Below are positions 17,126 through 25,955 of a DNA stretch of 64,000 bases, one piece after another (positions within the stretch are counted from its first letter, which is position 1; each line of letters begins with the position of its first letter). Made by a program: the position numbers and the translations under genes. The DNA comes from Ruegeria sp. THAF57. GTDB lineage: Bacteria > Pseudomonadota > Alphaproteobacteria > Rhodobacterales > Rhodobacteraceae. Under the pieces are notes generated by a model. It was not told where the DNA came from, made no database searches, and saw nothing but the letters and a program-made list of their open reading frames with translations. The DNA lies in contig NZ_CAIWNQ010000003.1 of assembly GCF_903914075.1 (NCBI RefSeq), forward strand, positions 558,001 through 622,000, in the 5' to 3' direction.

Positions 17126-17425
17126 TTAACGGATGACAACCTCATCCGAGCGGATCATTCCCAGCACAGAGCGCGCTTGCTGGTCCAGCAAATCCAGGTC
17201 CAGATAAGTATCCGACAAGCGGCGGGTCAGGTTCTCCATCTCGGCAATTTCAGCCTCGAGCTTGTCGAGGTCGCGCGACAGAGCGTCCCGTTCCGCTGCA
17301 ATCTCGACCCGTCGGAACAGGCCATAGTCACCCTGCACGGCGGCAAAGGTGAAATATACACCCAGCATAAACGCCACCATAAAGAATGCGACTGCGCCCA
17401 AACCGGGCCGATTGGAACGGGACAC
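17126..17425 (-). CDS. ftsB: Cell division protein FtsB (septum formation initiator)
   Basis: A 99-residue bitopic protein of the divisome FtsQLB subcomplex. One membrane segment (LGAVAFFMVAFMLGVYFTFAAVQ, about 9-31) is followed by the typical GDYGLFRRVEIAAERDAL and a coiled coil (about 43-75), then LDQQARSVLGMIRSDEVVI. It is placed between pgk and pdhA on the same strand. Three GANTC sites lie 70-100 bases upstream. Confidence 0.88.
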   Translation of the reverse strand: MSRSNRPGLGAVAFFMVAFMLGVYFTFAAVQGDYGLFRRVEIAAERDALSRDLDKLEAEIAEMENLTRRLSDTYLDLDLLDQQARSVLGMIRSDEVVIR

Positions 17426-17498
17426 TCTGTTTACCGCCGTATGAAGTCTGCCTCAAAACGGGTCCTTTTTGGACCTCTGAAAACACTATGTCACAGGT

Positions 17499-17524
17499 GA
17501 TTCGGGTTGTGAATCCCCTGATTC
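17499..17524. promoter_or_regulatory. Cluster of three GANTC (CcrM-type) sites before ftsB
   Basis: GATTC at 17499-17503, GAATC at 17511-17515 and GATTC at 17520-17524 lie within 26 bases in the 124-base gap between pgk and ftsB. CcrM methylates GANTC in alphaproteobacteria, and such sites near promoters are used with GcrA for cell-cycle control. Confidence 0.5.
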
Positions 17525-17549
17525 GACAAAAACGCGTGGGCTGGTGGTT

Positions 17550-18740
17550 TTATTGCTCCAGCGCGGCAACGCCGGGCAGGGTTTTACCTTCCATCCACTC
17601 GAGGAAGGCGCCGCCTGCAGTCGAGATATACGAGAAATCCTTGGCCGCGCCCGACGCATTCAAAGCCGCAACAGTGTCACCCCCACCCGCGACCGAGACC
17701 AATTGCCCGGACCGCGTCAGTGCGGCGGCTTTCAGCGCCGCCGCGTTGGTTGCTGTGTCGAAAGGCTCAATCTCGAACGCGCCCAGTGGACCGTTCCAGA
17801 TCAAAGTCTGACTTTGTCCGAAAATGTCCGAAATCGCCGCCACGCTGTCGGGGCCTGCGTCAAGGATCATACCATCGCCGGTGCATTGATCGGCGGGCAG
17901 GACTTGATGCGGGGCGCCTGCTTCGAACTTTTCGGCCACAACGATGTCGGTGGGCAGTACGATGCTACAGCCCGAGGTTTCGGCCTTGGCCATGATCGCG
18001 GCTGCGGTGTCCTTCATCGCTGTTTCCGCCAGCGAATTGCCCACGTTCAGGCCCTTGGCGACCAGAAACGTATTGGCCATGCCCCCGCCGATAACCAGGT
18101 AATCCACCTTGTCGATCAGATTGCCCAGCAGTTCCAGCTTGGTTGAGACCTTGGCCCCGCCAACAACTGCCGTCACAGGGCGTTTGGGTGCACTCAAAGC
18201 ACCCTCCAGCGCCTCCAGTTCGGCCTGCATCAGCCGACCAGCGCAGGCGGGCAGCAGGCGGGCAATGGCCTCGGTCGAGCTGTGGGCGCGGTGCGCGGCG
18301 GAAAAAGCGTCGTTGCAATAGACATCGCCCAGACGCGCCATACCGGCGGCCAGATCGGCGTCGTTCTTGGTTTCCGCAGCGTGAAAGCGTGTGTTTTCCA
18401 AAAGCAGCACCTGACCGGGCTGCAACTGCTCGGCGGCCAGTTCCGCCTCGGTGCCGACGCAATCGGCGGCGAATAGGACAGTCGCGCCAAAAGCGGTCTC
18501 AAGCGTCGGGACCAGTTGCTTCAGCGATAGGTTCTCGCGCCGTTCACCCCCGGGGCGCCCAAAATGCGCCAGCAGGATCGGTTTGCCGCCGGCCGCAAGG
18601 ATGTCGCGTACCGTGGGCACGATGCGCTGGATGCGGGTCGCGTCGGTCACAACGCCGTCAACAACTGGTACGTTGATGTCCACGCGTACCAGCACACGCT
18701 TGCCGTTCAGGTCCATATCATCCAGCGTTTTCCAGCCCAT
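17550..18740 (-). CDS. pgk: Phosphoglycerate kinase
   Basis: Interconverts 1,3-bisphosphoglycerate and 3-phosphoglycerate with ADP/ATP. At 396 residues it has normal length. Visible family motifs: [13 protein letters not shown] (N-terminus), [55 protein letters not shown] and the nucleotide-binding loop [11 protein letters not shown] near the C-terminus. The gene is transcribed away from the cyclophilin pair, with a shared promoter gap of about 130 bases. Confidence 0.96.
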   Translation of the reverse strand: MGWKTLDDMDLNGKRVLVRVDINVPVVDGVVTDATRIQRIVPTVRDILAAGGKPILLAHFGRPGGERRENLSLKQLVPTLETAFGATVLFAADCVGTEAELAAEQLQPGQVLLLENTRFHAAETKNDADLAAGMARLGDVYCNDAFSAAHRAHSSTEAIARLLPACAGRLMQAELEALEGALSAPKRPVTAVVGGAKVSTKLELLGNLIDKVDYLVIGGGMANTFLVAKGLNVGNSLAETAMKDTAAAIMAKAETSGCSIVLPTDIVVAEKFEAGAPHQVLPADQCTGDGMILDAGPDSVAAISDIFGQSQTLIWNGPLGAFEIEPFDTATNAAALKAAALTRSGQLVSVAGGGDTVAALNASGAAKDFSYISTAGGAFLEWMEGKTLPGVAALEQ

Positions 18741-18872
18741 CGTTTCATCCTTGTCGTTACAACCGCTTTAGGCGGTTCTTTTCCTGCATTTTGCCCTCAG
18801 GTCAATGCGTCACTTGGCATTCATGCGTCCGCGTCATAGGTATTTGCGCAAGATAAACGACAGGAGGGCCTC

Positions 18873-19379
18873 ATGGCCGAGATCAAGGATCCCGAAAATA
18901 CCATCATCATCGAACTGAAAGACGGCAATGTCGTCATCGAGCTGCTGCCCGATGTGGCCCCCCAGCACTCGGCCCGGATGAAAGAACTGGCCCGTGGTGG
19001 TGAGTATGACAACGTGGCCTTCCACCGTGTGATCGACGGTTTCATGGCGCAGACAGGCGACGTGCAGCACGGTGACATGGAAGACGGGTTCAACATCCGT
19101 ATGGCGGGCACAGGTGGGTCGTCGTTGCCGAATGTTCCAGCAGAATTTTCGAAACTGCCTCACGATCGCGGCACATTGGGCGCGGCACGTTCGCAGAACC
19201 CGGACTCGGCCAACTCGCAGTTCTTCATCAACTTCAAGGACAATCACTTCCTGAACGGCCAGTACACCGTCTATGGCCGTGTTATCGACGGGATGGAGCA
19301 CGTGGATGCCATCGTCCGGGGTGAGCCGCCGATGAGTCCCGACCGTATGATCAGCGTCAAGGTGGCAGCCGATGTATAA
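18873..19379 (+). CDS. Cyclophilin-type peptidyl-prolyl isomerase, cytoplasmic
   Basis: A 168-residue cyclophilin that catalyses cis-trans isomerisation of prolyl bonds. The core motifs are VAFHRVIDGFMAQTGD, ANSQFFINFKDNHFLNGQYTVYGRVIDGM. There is no signal peptide, so it acts in the cytoplasm. The AGGAGGG ribosome site precedes ATG 18873. Its last codons overlap the start of a second, exported cyclophilin by eight bases. Confidence 0.92.
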   Translation: MAEIKDPENTIIIELKDGNVVIELLPDVAPQHSARMKELARGGEYDNVAFHRVIDGFMAQTGDVQHGDMEDGFNIRMAGTGGSSLPNVPAEFSKLPHDRGTLGAARSQNPDSANSQFFINFKDNHFLNGQYTVYGRVIDGMEHVDAIVRGEPPMSPDRMISVKVAADV

Positions 19380-19920
19380 GCTGGCAGCCGCATTTGCTTT
19401 GCTGGCCAGCCCCGCGTTGGCCACAGGTTTGCAGATCGAGATCGAGGGCGAGGGGGCTAATGGCACCGTAACCGTTGATCTGTTTGACGATCTGGCTCCG
19501 AAACACGTTGAACAGATCAGCACCCTTGCTGCCGAAGGCAAGTATGACGGTGTGGTTTTTCACCGCGTGATCGACGGCTTCATGGCACAGACAGGCGACG
19601 TAGAGCACGGGCGTCTGGGCAGCGATCTGCGTCGTGCGGGCACGGGTGGATCGGACCGGCCTGACCTGCCTGCCGAGTTCTCGGACTTTAATTATGACCG
19701 CGGTGTTGTGGGCATGGCACGGGCGCAAGACCCCAACAGTGCCAATTCGCAGTTCTTCATCATGTTTGCGCCCGGTCCGTTTCTGAACGGCCAATATACC
19801 GTTGTTGGACAGGTAACCGACGGGATGGACATTGTCGATGCGATCAAGCGTGGCGATGGCCCCAACGGGGCGGTCATCGGACAGCCCGACGTGATGAAAA
19901 AAGTTACTGTAACCGAGTAA
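19372..19920 (+). CDS. Cyclophilin-type peptidyl-prolyl isomerase, exported
   Basis: A 182-residue paralogue of the preceding gene with a signal peptide (MYKLAAAFALLASPALATG) and the same core: VVFHRVIDGFMAQTGD and NSQFFIMFAPGPFLNGQYTV. It is expected in the periplasm. The eight-base overlap shows that both isomerases are made from one message, serving the inside and outside of the membrane. A terminator follows. Confidence 0.92.
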   Translation: MYKLAAAFALLASPALATGLQIEIEGEGANGTVTVDLFDDLAPKHVEQISTLAAEGKYDGVVFHRVIDGFMAQTGDVEHGRLGSDLRRAGTGGSDRPDLPAEFSDFNYDRGVVGMARAQDPNSANSQFFIMFAPGPFLNGQYTVVGQVTDGMDIVDAIKRGDGPNGAVIGQPDVMKKVTVTE

Positions 19921-19923
19921 CAC

Positions 19924-19960
19924 AAAGGGCCCCGACGCAGATTGCACCGGGGCCTTTTTG
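19924..19960. terminator. Bidirectional terminator between cyclophilin and aquaporin genes
   Basis: GGCCCCG (19928-19934) and CGGGGCC (19948-19954) form a stem, with AAA before and TTTTT after it, so it can stop transcription from both sides of this convergent pair. Confidence 0.8.
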
Positions 19961-19971
19961 ATAGACAGGGC

Positions 19972-20658
19972 TTAGTCGTCGCCCATGGCTTTCCAGATCA
20001 CGGCCCCAAGCGCGCCGCCGATCAGGGGCGCGACCCAGAACAACCAGAGTTGTGAAAGGGCCGGACCGTCGGCAAACAGCGCAACACCGGTTGAGCGCGC
20101 CGGGTTTACGGATGTATTCGTCACCGGGATCGAAATCAGGTGGATCAGCGTCAGGCCCAGCCCGATGGCGATGGGACCGAAACCAGCCGGAGCACCCTTA
20201 GACGTCGCGCCGAGAATGATTACGATGAAAAACGCCGTTAGTACGATCTCGATGATCAAAGCGGACATCATCGAATACCCTTCGGGGGATGCGTCGCCAT
20301 AGCCGTTACTGGCAAAGCTTCCGACCCCAGTGAATTCGGGTGCACCGCTTACGATCAGGTAAAGGACGACCGCTGCGGCAATTGCGCCGACGACCTGGGC
20401 GATCCAATAGGGAATAAGGTCTTTTGCAGGGAACCTTCCACCGATCATCAGGCCAAGACTGACGGCTGGATTGAAGTGCCCGCCCGATATATGGCCGACC
20501 GCGTATGCCATTGTCAGAACGGTTAAGCCAAAAGCGAAAGATACACCCAGCCAGCCGATGCCGACATCGGCGACGCCTGCCGCTAAGACGGCGCTGCCGC
20601 AGCCGCCAAGTACCAGCCAGAACGTGCCGAAGAATTCGGCCATGAGTTTTGATGACAT
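19972..20658 (-). CDS. aqpZ: Aquaporin Z-type water channel
   Basis: A 228-residue MIP-family channel of the inner membrane with six membrane spans and the two pore motifs NPA at about residues 63-65 (HFNPAVSLG) and 185-187 (VNPARSTG). The length and the arginine after the second NPA fit the water-selective AqpZ group rather than glycerol facilitators. GGAGGG lies before ATG 20658, which I prefer to the upstream start at 20679. Confidence 0.92.
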   Translation of the reverse strand: MSSKLMAEFFGTFWLVLGGCGSAVLAAGVADVGIGWLGVSFAFGLTVLTMAYAVGHISGGHFNPAVSLGLMIGGRFPAKDLIPYWIAQVVGAIAAAVVLYLIVSGAPEFTGVGSFASNGYGDASPEGYSMMSALIIEIVLTAFFIVIILGATSKGAPAGFGPIAIGLGLTLIHLISIPVTNTSVNPARSTGVALFADGPALSQLWLFWVAPLIGGALGAVIWKAMGDD

Positions 20659-20747
20659 GAAAAGCCCTCCGAAAAACAATGGGTTCAGTGTAATTCAAAA
20701 AACCTGTTTTGTGAAATTTTTCCAGAACCCGGTTCCGCCAAGGCAGG

Positions 20748-21557
20748 TTAATTCCAGGTTACAGGATCCAAGCGGAACAGCTTGGCCAACTGCTCGTAAA
20801 TACCGGGGGCCTCTGATTTCAAGGCGCGGGGCCGTTCAAAAAAGACCTCGACCGATACCGCAAAGAACTCTTCGTGCCCGACGGCGCCATAGGGGTCGAT
20901 GACCGTGTGCCGCCCTTTTTCCACGGATTGAACATGGGCATCGTATGCCGCCAGAAATGCGCGCTCCCACTCGGCGAAGGTCTGACCTTGACTGAGGATC
21001 GGAACGCCGTTGGTTCCGCCCGACAGATCGTCGATCTGATGTGCGAATTCGTGCAGGACTACGTTTTGTCCATCATGATCATCCAGTGCGCCTTGCCTGC
21101 TGTGAGACCAAGACAGAATGACCGGCCCCCGGTCCCAGCTTTCCCCGGTGCGGATGATTTCCTTTTCGCTGACCACATAGCCGTCCTGCCTGCGTTGCCG
21201 GGACTTGAAGGCGTTGGGGTAGATCAGGATCGTGGTGAGGTGATCGTACCAGAGCGTGTTGTTGATAATCAGGAGACATGCTTGCGCGGCGATGGCCAGA
21301 CGCATTTCTTCCGTGACCTCAAGACCGTCACAACCAAAAAACCGGACCTGATTCAGAAAAAGGTTCACCTTGCCGTCGAGACCTGCGCGCAGGTCAGGCG
21401 GCAAACGGCGCACCAAGGGAACCTGAGCTTCGATTACGGCGCGCTGTTCAGGGGTAAGCGGGGTGGACAGCAGCGCCTTGCGCGCCTGTGTTTTGGCCCA
21501 ATGGCGATAGGTAAAAAAGCCCGCGATAAACAGAACTAAGGCAAAGAAAATCCACAT
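20748..21557 (-). CDS. mtfA: MtfA-type zinc peptidase
   Basis: A 269-residue member of the MtfA family, zinc aminopeptidases known in E. coli to bind the sugar regulator Mlc. The zinc motif HEFAH is at 169-173 (VVLHEFAHQIDDLSGG), and a later EEFFAVSVEVFFE supplies the third ligand region. An N-terminal membrane helix (WIFFALVLFIAGFFTY, residues 2-17) anchors it, which is common in this family. It is a single gene on the minus strand between aqpZ and the bactofilin operon. Confidence 0.88.
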   Translation of the reverse strand: MWIFFALVLFIAGFFTYRHWAKTQARKALLSTPLTPEQRAVIEAQVPLVRRLPPDLRAGLDGKVNLFLNQVRFFGCDGLEVTEEMRLAIAAQACLLIINNTLWYDHLTTILIYPNAFKSRQRRQDGYVVSEKEIIRTGESWDRGPVILSWSHSRQGALDDHDGQNVVLHEFAHQIDDLSGGTNGVPILSQGQTFAEWERAFLAAYDAHVQSVEKGRHTVIDPYGAVGHEEFFAVSVEVFFERPRALKSEAPGIYEQLAKLFRLDPVTWN

Positions 21558-21617
21558 TTCACAAGCTTATACAGGCGGGTTGCGTCTTGGAACCTGAAAG
21601 TGCGCCGTGGTCCAAGG

Positions 21618-21655
21618 CAAAAAGAAACGCCGCAGGTTTCCCTGCGGCGTTGAAT
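21618..21655 (-). terminator. Terminator of the bactofilin operon
   Basis: An 11-bp perfect stem, AACGCCGCAGG with CCTGCGGCGTT (21626-21636, 21641-21651), followed on the minus strand by TTTCTTTTTG. It lies 27 bases beyond the bactofilin stop. Confidence 0.85.
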
Positions 21656-21678
21656 TTTCAATCCGGGCGAAGCAGGTG

Positions 21679-22179
21679 TTACTGCTTGACCTCAGCCGCC
21701 GGGTTTGCGCCGCCCTTGGCACTGCGGCCGGGGTTCAGCGGGTCGTCCTGACGCTGGACCGAACCTTCGAAATGCGCGCCGCTTTCGATGGCGATGGTCT
21801 TGTGGATGATGTCGCCTTCGACACGTGCGGTCGAGGTCAGGCGTACTTTCAGACCACGCACACGGCCAACGATGCGACCATTGATTACCACGTCATCTGC
21901 GGTGACTTCGCCCTTGATGGTCGCGGTTTCACCGATCGTCAGCAGATGCGCGCGAATGTCGCCTTCGACAGTTCCTTCAACCTGGATATCGCCCGAGGTT
22001 TTCAGGTTGCCGGTGATGTGCAGATCCGAAGACAGAACCGACGCCGGAGGCTTGGGCTTGGGCGCGGTGCTCGCCTTGTTTTCTGACGGTGCAGGGGCAG
22101 CCGGTGTTGCTGGTGCGGCGGGTTTTGCCGCTTCTGGTGCATTCGAACCGGGCTCGTTGATTTTGCTCTTAGAAAACAT
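21679..22179 (-). CDS. Bactofilin (polymer-forming cytoskeletal protein)
   Basis: A 166-residue bactofilin. A Pro/Ala-rich N-terminal tail (about 1-45) precedes the beta-helical bactofilin domain (about 48-140) with SVLSSDLHITGNLKTSGDIQVEGTVEGDI and repeating turns such as DDVVINGRIVGRVRG. Bactofilins self-assemble into filaments and place cell-wall enzymes. Its start overlaps the end of the M23 peptidase gene by 11 bases, the arrangement in which bactofilins steer such peptidases in other bacteria. Confidence 0.92.
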   Translation of the reverse strand: MFSKSKINEPGSNAPEAAKPAAPATPAAPAPSENKASTAPKPKPPASVLSSDLHITGNLKTSGDIQVEGTVEGDIRAHLLTIGETATIKGEVTADDVVINGRIVGRVRGLKVRLTSTARVEGDIIHKTIAIESGAHFEGSVQRQDDPLNPGRSAKGGANPAAEVKQ

Positions 22180-23494
22180 TTCTCGCAGCCTTGATGTAAG
22201 TCATTGGGTTAACAGGTTTTCCGTTCACGCGTACCTCATAGTGCAGATGCGTGCCGGTCGACCGTCCGGTGCTACCCATATCAGCAATATGATCCCCGCG
22301 CGAGACCCTTTGACCAACCTTTACCTTGATCTTGGTATTATGGGCGTAAAGTGTCTCAATTCCGAAGGCGTGCTTGATTTTTACCAGCCGTCCAAACCCG
22401 GATTGCCAGCCAGCATGGGTGACCACTCCGTCAGCGGTCGCAAATATATCCGTTCCATGTGCACCTGCAAAATCAGCACCGTTATGCATGCGGCGACCTC
22501 CGGTCTTGGGGTCGCGGCGTGTTCCGAAACCACTGGTAAAGCGGACAACCGCGTTTACTGGGCTTGCAAACGGCGCTTTTTCTGCAGCAATGCGATAGAG
22601 GTTCAGCTGATCCATCTGCTGCAGCAGGGTATTTGCGCGGATTTCGTCGGGGGTCAGTTCCTCACCGCGCGTGCTGAAGGATATGGGGGTTAGGGGGCCA
22701 CCCATGCCACTGTACCCACGCCGTACTTCTTCGATGATACGGTCGGTGGGCATTCCTGCTTTGCGGAACATCTTGTCGAGCGGCTCGACAGAGATGACCA
22801 TAGCTTCTTCTAGCTGACGGAAAATTTCGTCGCTGCGTTCCTGCATTAGCTGGATTTCCAGTTCCAGCTCGTCGCGCTGATCCAGCGCATCCTTGGCATC
22901 GGCCGCGATCTGATCACGTTCCATCGCGGTCCTGACCAATGCCTCGGTCATGAAGTTCATTTGGGCAGGGTCGGTGGCATATGCCATCTGTACCTCGCCC
23001 GAACCTGCCTCTTGGTTCATCTTAGCCAGCTCTGTGCGGGCTTCTTCGCGCTGCTTCATTGTTGCGCGCAAGGTCGTCTGGATCACTTCGATCCCGGTCT
23101 CAAGCTCGCGGCGGCGGTTTTCTGAGGCCAGCAGTTCGGATTGCATGGCGGAAATCTGTTCGAGCGCCGCGTTGAACCGGTCCTGCGCCATCAACGCTTC
23201 TTGCGCGCGCACATCGCGTTCGGCCGACAGAACATTCAGTCGTTCTTGATAGGTGGCCTGATCTCGTTTCGCCTGTTCGCGGAAATTGCCGGATCCGATG
23301 CTGTCCATCAGCAGGATCGCGGTCGCAACAGCGGTCCAGCCAACAATCACCGCAACGCCAGCAACAGCAGCGACCTGCGTTTCCGAACTAAGCCGGATGA
23401 ACCGTGTGTCGTTGTCGGATTTCAGAAAAACCCTGCGTTCCGGAAAATGCCGTTCAAGCAGCGAGTGTAGTTTGATTGCCAGACGTGTTCGCAC
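22169..23494 (-). CDS. M23 (LytM-type) cell-wall endopeptidase
   Basis: A 441-residue membrane-anchored peptidase. A membrane span (about residues 38-65), a long coiled coil (about 75-230) and the C-terminal M23 domain are present. The zinc ligands are visible in MHNGADF (HxxxD) and HLHYEVRV (HxH), with YAHNTKIKVKVGQRVSRGDHIADMGSTGRSTG between. It likely cuts peptide cross-bridges of peptidoglycan, or regulates such cutting, at sites set by the bactofilin encoded next. Confidence 0.92.
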   Translation of the reverse strand: MRTRLAIKLHSLLERHFPERRVFLKSDNDTRFIRLSSETQVAAVAGVAVIVGWTAVATAILLMDSIGSGNFREQAKRDQATYQERLNVLSAERDVRAQEALMAQDRFNAALEQISAMQSELLASENRRRELETGIEVIQTTLRATMKQREEARTELAKMNQEAGSGEVQMAYATDPAQMNFMTEALVRTAMERDQIAADAKDALDQRDELELEIQLMQERSDEIFRQLEEAMVISVEPLDKMFRKAGMPTDRIIEEVRRGYSGMGGPLTPISFSTRGEELTPDEIRANTLLQQMDQLNLYRIAAEKAPFASPVNAVVRFTSGFGTRRDPKTGGRRMHNGADFAGAHGTDIFATADGVVTHAGWQSGFGRLVKIKHAFGIETLYAHNTKIKVKVGQRVSRGDHIADMGSTGRSTGTHLHYEVRVNGKPVNPMTYIKAARNVF

Positions 23495-23673
23495 GCGTCT
23501 TCCCTCTTCATCCCCAAGATCGGGATCGGTCGTGAGTGTTAGCCGTCCCTTGGCCGAAGTGCATAGAGGGCGCTCAGGTTTTGGGCAAGTTTGTTAACCA
23601 GTTTACCCAACAAAGTAGGTTTTTCCCGCCAATTCTCGGCGGGAAATTGCCGATAACGTCAACTTGAGCGCGT

Positions 23674-23850
23674 TTAATGGTCGTGTCCGGGCTGAGGCAG
23701 GTCTTCAGTCAAAGGCCAGTAGAAATCTGGCGGCAACCCCGCTTCGGCGCGTTTTTCCTCGTTGAAAGGGGGCTTCAGGACGCCGTGGAAATACCGCCGG
23801 ACCAATTCGTGAAATACATCCTTTGGGTCGGCATTCTCACGCCCACATAG
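23674..23850 (-). pseudogene. C-terminal piece of the disrupted host DUF455 gene
   Basis: On the minus strand 58 codons from TGT at 23847 to TAA at 23674 encode CGRENADPKDVFHELVRRYF...PPDFYWPLTEDLPQPGHDH. This is the missing end of the DUF455 protein whose start lies 28 kb away at 52411. It has no start codon of its own and cannot be translated as it stands. Joined to the other piece it would give a normal protein of about 277 residues. The break falls just after the conserved KWF motif of the family. Confidence 0.9.
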
Positions 23851-23869
23851 GGACTCGTTATACCAACCA
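23841..23869. other. Left attachment region (attL)
   Basis: Junction of host codons with the island. Just inside, at 23859-23869, lies TATACCAACCA. Its near-exact reverse complement TGGTTGGCATA stands at the same place inside the right end (51741-51751; one mismatch). Such inverted arms are expected binding sites of tyrosine recombinases. The exact crossover bases cannot be fixed. Confidence 0.6.
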
Positions 23870-24239
23870 AAATCGATTTTTCATTGTTATTGTCAGCGCG
23901 ACCCCCTTGAAAACAATCAATGCATCGAACCGAAATACTTCCACTTCAAAAAGTTCCACGTGCATTATGGAACTTTTTCGCCCCAAAACCCGATCAAAAG
24001 TTCCATGCACTTGAGTTCCAGTCTTGATCGAAACGAGGAGAGAAGCGGCAAACAGGAAGAGCATTGGTTTTGACTTGGGCAATTCTTCTGCGTCGCTTGG
24101 ACGGGATTCCGCAGGCCGAAACGGTCCCGCCCTCGGTGAGTCGGAACTGTTGCCTGATGAATTGGCGCGAAGGGTGATTACTTGAAGTACGAGGTCCTCA
24201 AGCAAAATGCTTCAGTGGCGCAGGCAACTGCCAACTTTC
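23851..24239. other. AT-rich island end without a supported gene; inverted repeat
   Basis: About 390 bases with no gene I can support. AAAAAGTTCC (23948-23957) and GGAACTTTTT (23968-23977) form a 10-bp stem, and AAAAGTTCC recurs at 23996-24004. This may be a terminator for the DUF455 gene that ends at 24240 on the minus strand, or a recombinase/accessory site at the island end. An open frame at 23858-24205 (minus) has no recognisable features. Confidence 0.5.
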
Positions 24240-25172
24240 TCAGCGAACATAAGGAGGAAGTTCCTCAGCGAGCGGCCAATAAAAGTCAGGTGGCAATCCG
24301 GCATCTACGCGTTTTTCTTCGTTAAACGGAGGCTTCAAACCTCCTTTGAAATAGCGCTTTACTAGCGCATGGAATACTTCTTTTGGATCACTGTTGTCCC
24401 TGCCACAGACGAAGTTAAACCATTTCGCCCCATACGCCACGTGGCTGACTTCCTCACTGTAGATGGTTTTGAGGCTTTCAACAGCCGCAGTCTCACCAGC
24501 TTTCTCGAAAACGTCTATCATTCCCGGTGTTACATCTAGCCCTCGTGCCTCCAATACCATTGGAACGATGGCTAACCGTCCTTGTAGGTCGTTTGCAGTA
24601 TCTGATGCCGCGCGCCACATTCCATCATGAGCGGGCAGGGCTCCGTAGTAGCTTCCCATCGTTTCCAGGCAATCACAGATCAGATTGAAGTGTTTTGCTT
24701 CGTCGTCTGCGGCTTTCACCCAATCGTCATAAAATCCCATCGGCATCGGCACGTGGGCGAAGCGTGAGATAATATCCCAGTGCAGATCGACGGCATTGAG
24801 TTCGATATGAGCGACGGCATGAAGTAGCGCTATTCTTCCTGCTGGAGATCCCGGCTTGCGCTTTGGTACGTCGCGGGGACTGAGCAACTCTGGGTGCTGC
24901 GGGCGAGCTGGATGATCTGGTGGAATAGAACACCCGAGTTCAAGAACTTCACCCGTAGTCCGCGCAGTTTTCCAAACCGAAGCGTAGGCTCTTGATTTTG
25001 CTGTTTTTGCGCGACCATCCTTCGTGGAGAGCACATCGACCGCCATTGCAGTCAGCGTAGTCGGACGCTGTGATTCAGCGTCTTTGTCAGTACGGCTAGA
25101 CAAGTTGTAACTTGCTCCCGGTTCTGTGAAATTAGCAGAGCTTGGCTTTAAGCCAGATGGCGCAACAAACAT
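24240..25172 (-). CDS. Complete DUF455 ferritin-like protein carried by the island
   Basis: A homologue of the very gene the island interrupts. From about residue 40 on it follows the host protein closely: GRIALLHAVAHIELNAVDLHWDII, FYDDWVKAADDEAKHF, GMWRAASDTANDLQGRLAIVPMVLEARGLDVTPGMID, HVAYGAKWF, and on through the C-terminal part lost from the host N-terminal fragment (PPFNEEKRVDAGLPPDFYWPL). Glu and His residues in these helices are those expected to bind two metals in a ferritin-like fold. The biochemical role is unknown. The start is unsure: the frame runs from 25172, but homology begins at the TLT before an inner ATG at 25049, and neither start has a strong ribosome site. Confidence 0.88.
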   Translation of the reverse strand: MFVAPSGLKPSSANFTEPGASYNLSSRTDKDAESQRPTTLTAMAVDVLSTKDGRAKTAKSRAYASVWKTARTTGEVLELGCSIPPDHPARPQHPELLSPRDVPKRKPGSPAGRIALLHAVAHIELNAVDLHWDIISRFAHVPMPMGFYDDWVKAADDEAKHFNLICDCLETMGSYYGALPAHDGMWRAASDTANDLQGRLAIVPMVLEARGLDVTPGMIDVFEKAGETAAVESLKTIYSEEVSHVAYGAKWFNFVCGRDNSDPKEVFHALVKRYFKGGLKPPFNEEKRVDAGLPPDFYWPLAEELPPYVR

Positions 25173-25591
25173 TTTAAGGTTGCCCGTTACGCCTACTATA
25201 GGGTGCAGCCGGCGTCCAGATTTCAGGATGCTGCGTGGTCTGAACCATCATGCGCTCCCGCTTCATGGGCTGTGTGTCCGTGAGAGCGCATATTGAGTGA
25301 CCGGTTCATTAGAAGATCGGACGGTTGATGAGCGGACTGAAACCGAGTTGATGAGCCAGCCCATTAACTCGGGATACTGGCGCACGGATCGGTGAGTGGG
25401 GCTGGTAAACTAGACGAAGCGGGATACAGCACTGCTATCTGGGGCGGCGACCTTAATCATAGCAGCCCTAGATTGCGGTGCGGTAGCCCTTGAGAACCCC
25501 CATCAGGTATTTGGATTCAAATCCCGTTTATACTTTCGCGCCTTTACTATGCATGAAGCTGTTTGGCTTTTGACCTTCTTTCATTACGAAC
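25173..25591. other. Intergenic stretch, no gene seen
   Basis: About 420 bases between the DUF455 copy and the small hypothetical gene. A decamer GTTGATGAGC occurs twice (around 25323 and 25350). No gene, tRNA or clear hairpin-terminator was found. Confidence 0.5.
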
Positions 25592-25894
25592 CTAACCGTG
25601 TCGCTCGAAAATTTGGCGTAAGCAGGTGAAGAACTTTCCGTATTGCAGGTTGTTGGCTTGTGCAGTCTTTTTGAACCAAGCTTCATCTTCCTCCAAAATC
25701 GAGAGATGCAGTTGCCCAACGTATTGAGACCTTGGCCTTCCACCTGTTCGAGTTGGTTTTTCACCTGATGCAAGGTGCGGTTTGACAAAAATCTTGTGTT
25801 CATTTTCGAGAGCCATTCGCTCCAAAAAGCGCATTTCCAGTCTGTTCAGTATTTCAATCATCTGGGTTTCTGTGAGATGAACTCTTTCCGCCAT
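25592..25894 (-). CDS. Hypothetical 100-residue protein
   Basis: Not recognised. The N-terminal half is helical and acidic/basic mixed (ETQMIEILNRLEMRFLERMALENEH). The C-terminal half has GRPRSQYVGQLHLSILEEDEAWFKKTAQANNLQYGKF, which recalls the basic strand plus helices of ribbon-helix-helix DNA-binding or relaxosome accessory proteins, but this is a weak resemblance. It is transcribed away from the XRE regulator gene, and the 106-base gap contains a palindrome (25956-25966). Confidence 0.55.
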   Translation of the reverse strand: MAERVHLTETQMIEILNRLEMRFLERMALENEHKIFVKPHLASGEKPTRTGGRPRSQYVGQLHLSILEEDEAWFKKTAQANNLQYGKFFTCLRQIFERHG

Positions 25895-25955
25895 TTAACG
25901 GCCCCCGCTTTTTGCCAAACCTTTGTGCAGTTGAAATTTACCCTGAGATTCAAAG

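Noticed and set aside
23622..23646. TTTCCCGCC / GGCGGGAAA hairpin after the host DUF455 C-terminal piece
   Set aside because: The stem is good but no T-tract follows on either strand, so I do not call it a terminator.
23858..24205. 115-codon minus-strand frame at the left island end
   Set aside because: It spans the AT-rich end with its inverted repeats and begins at an island border; no domain or ribosome site.
25508..25525. GGATTCAAATCC, which looks like a tRNA T-arm
   Set aside because: The stem and 7-base loop do not fit, and no acceptor, D or anticodon arms could be placed around it.
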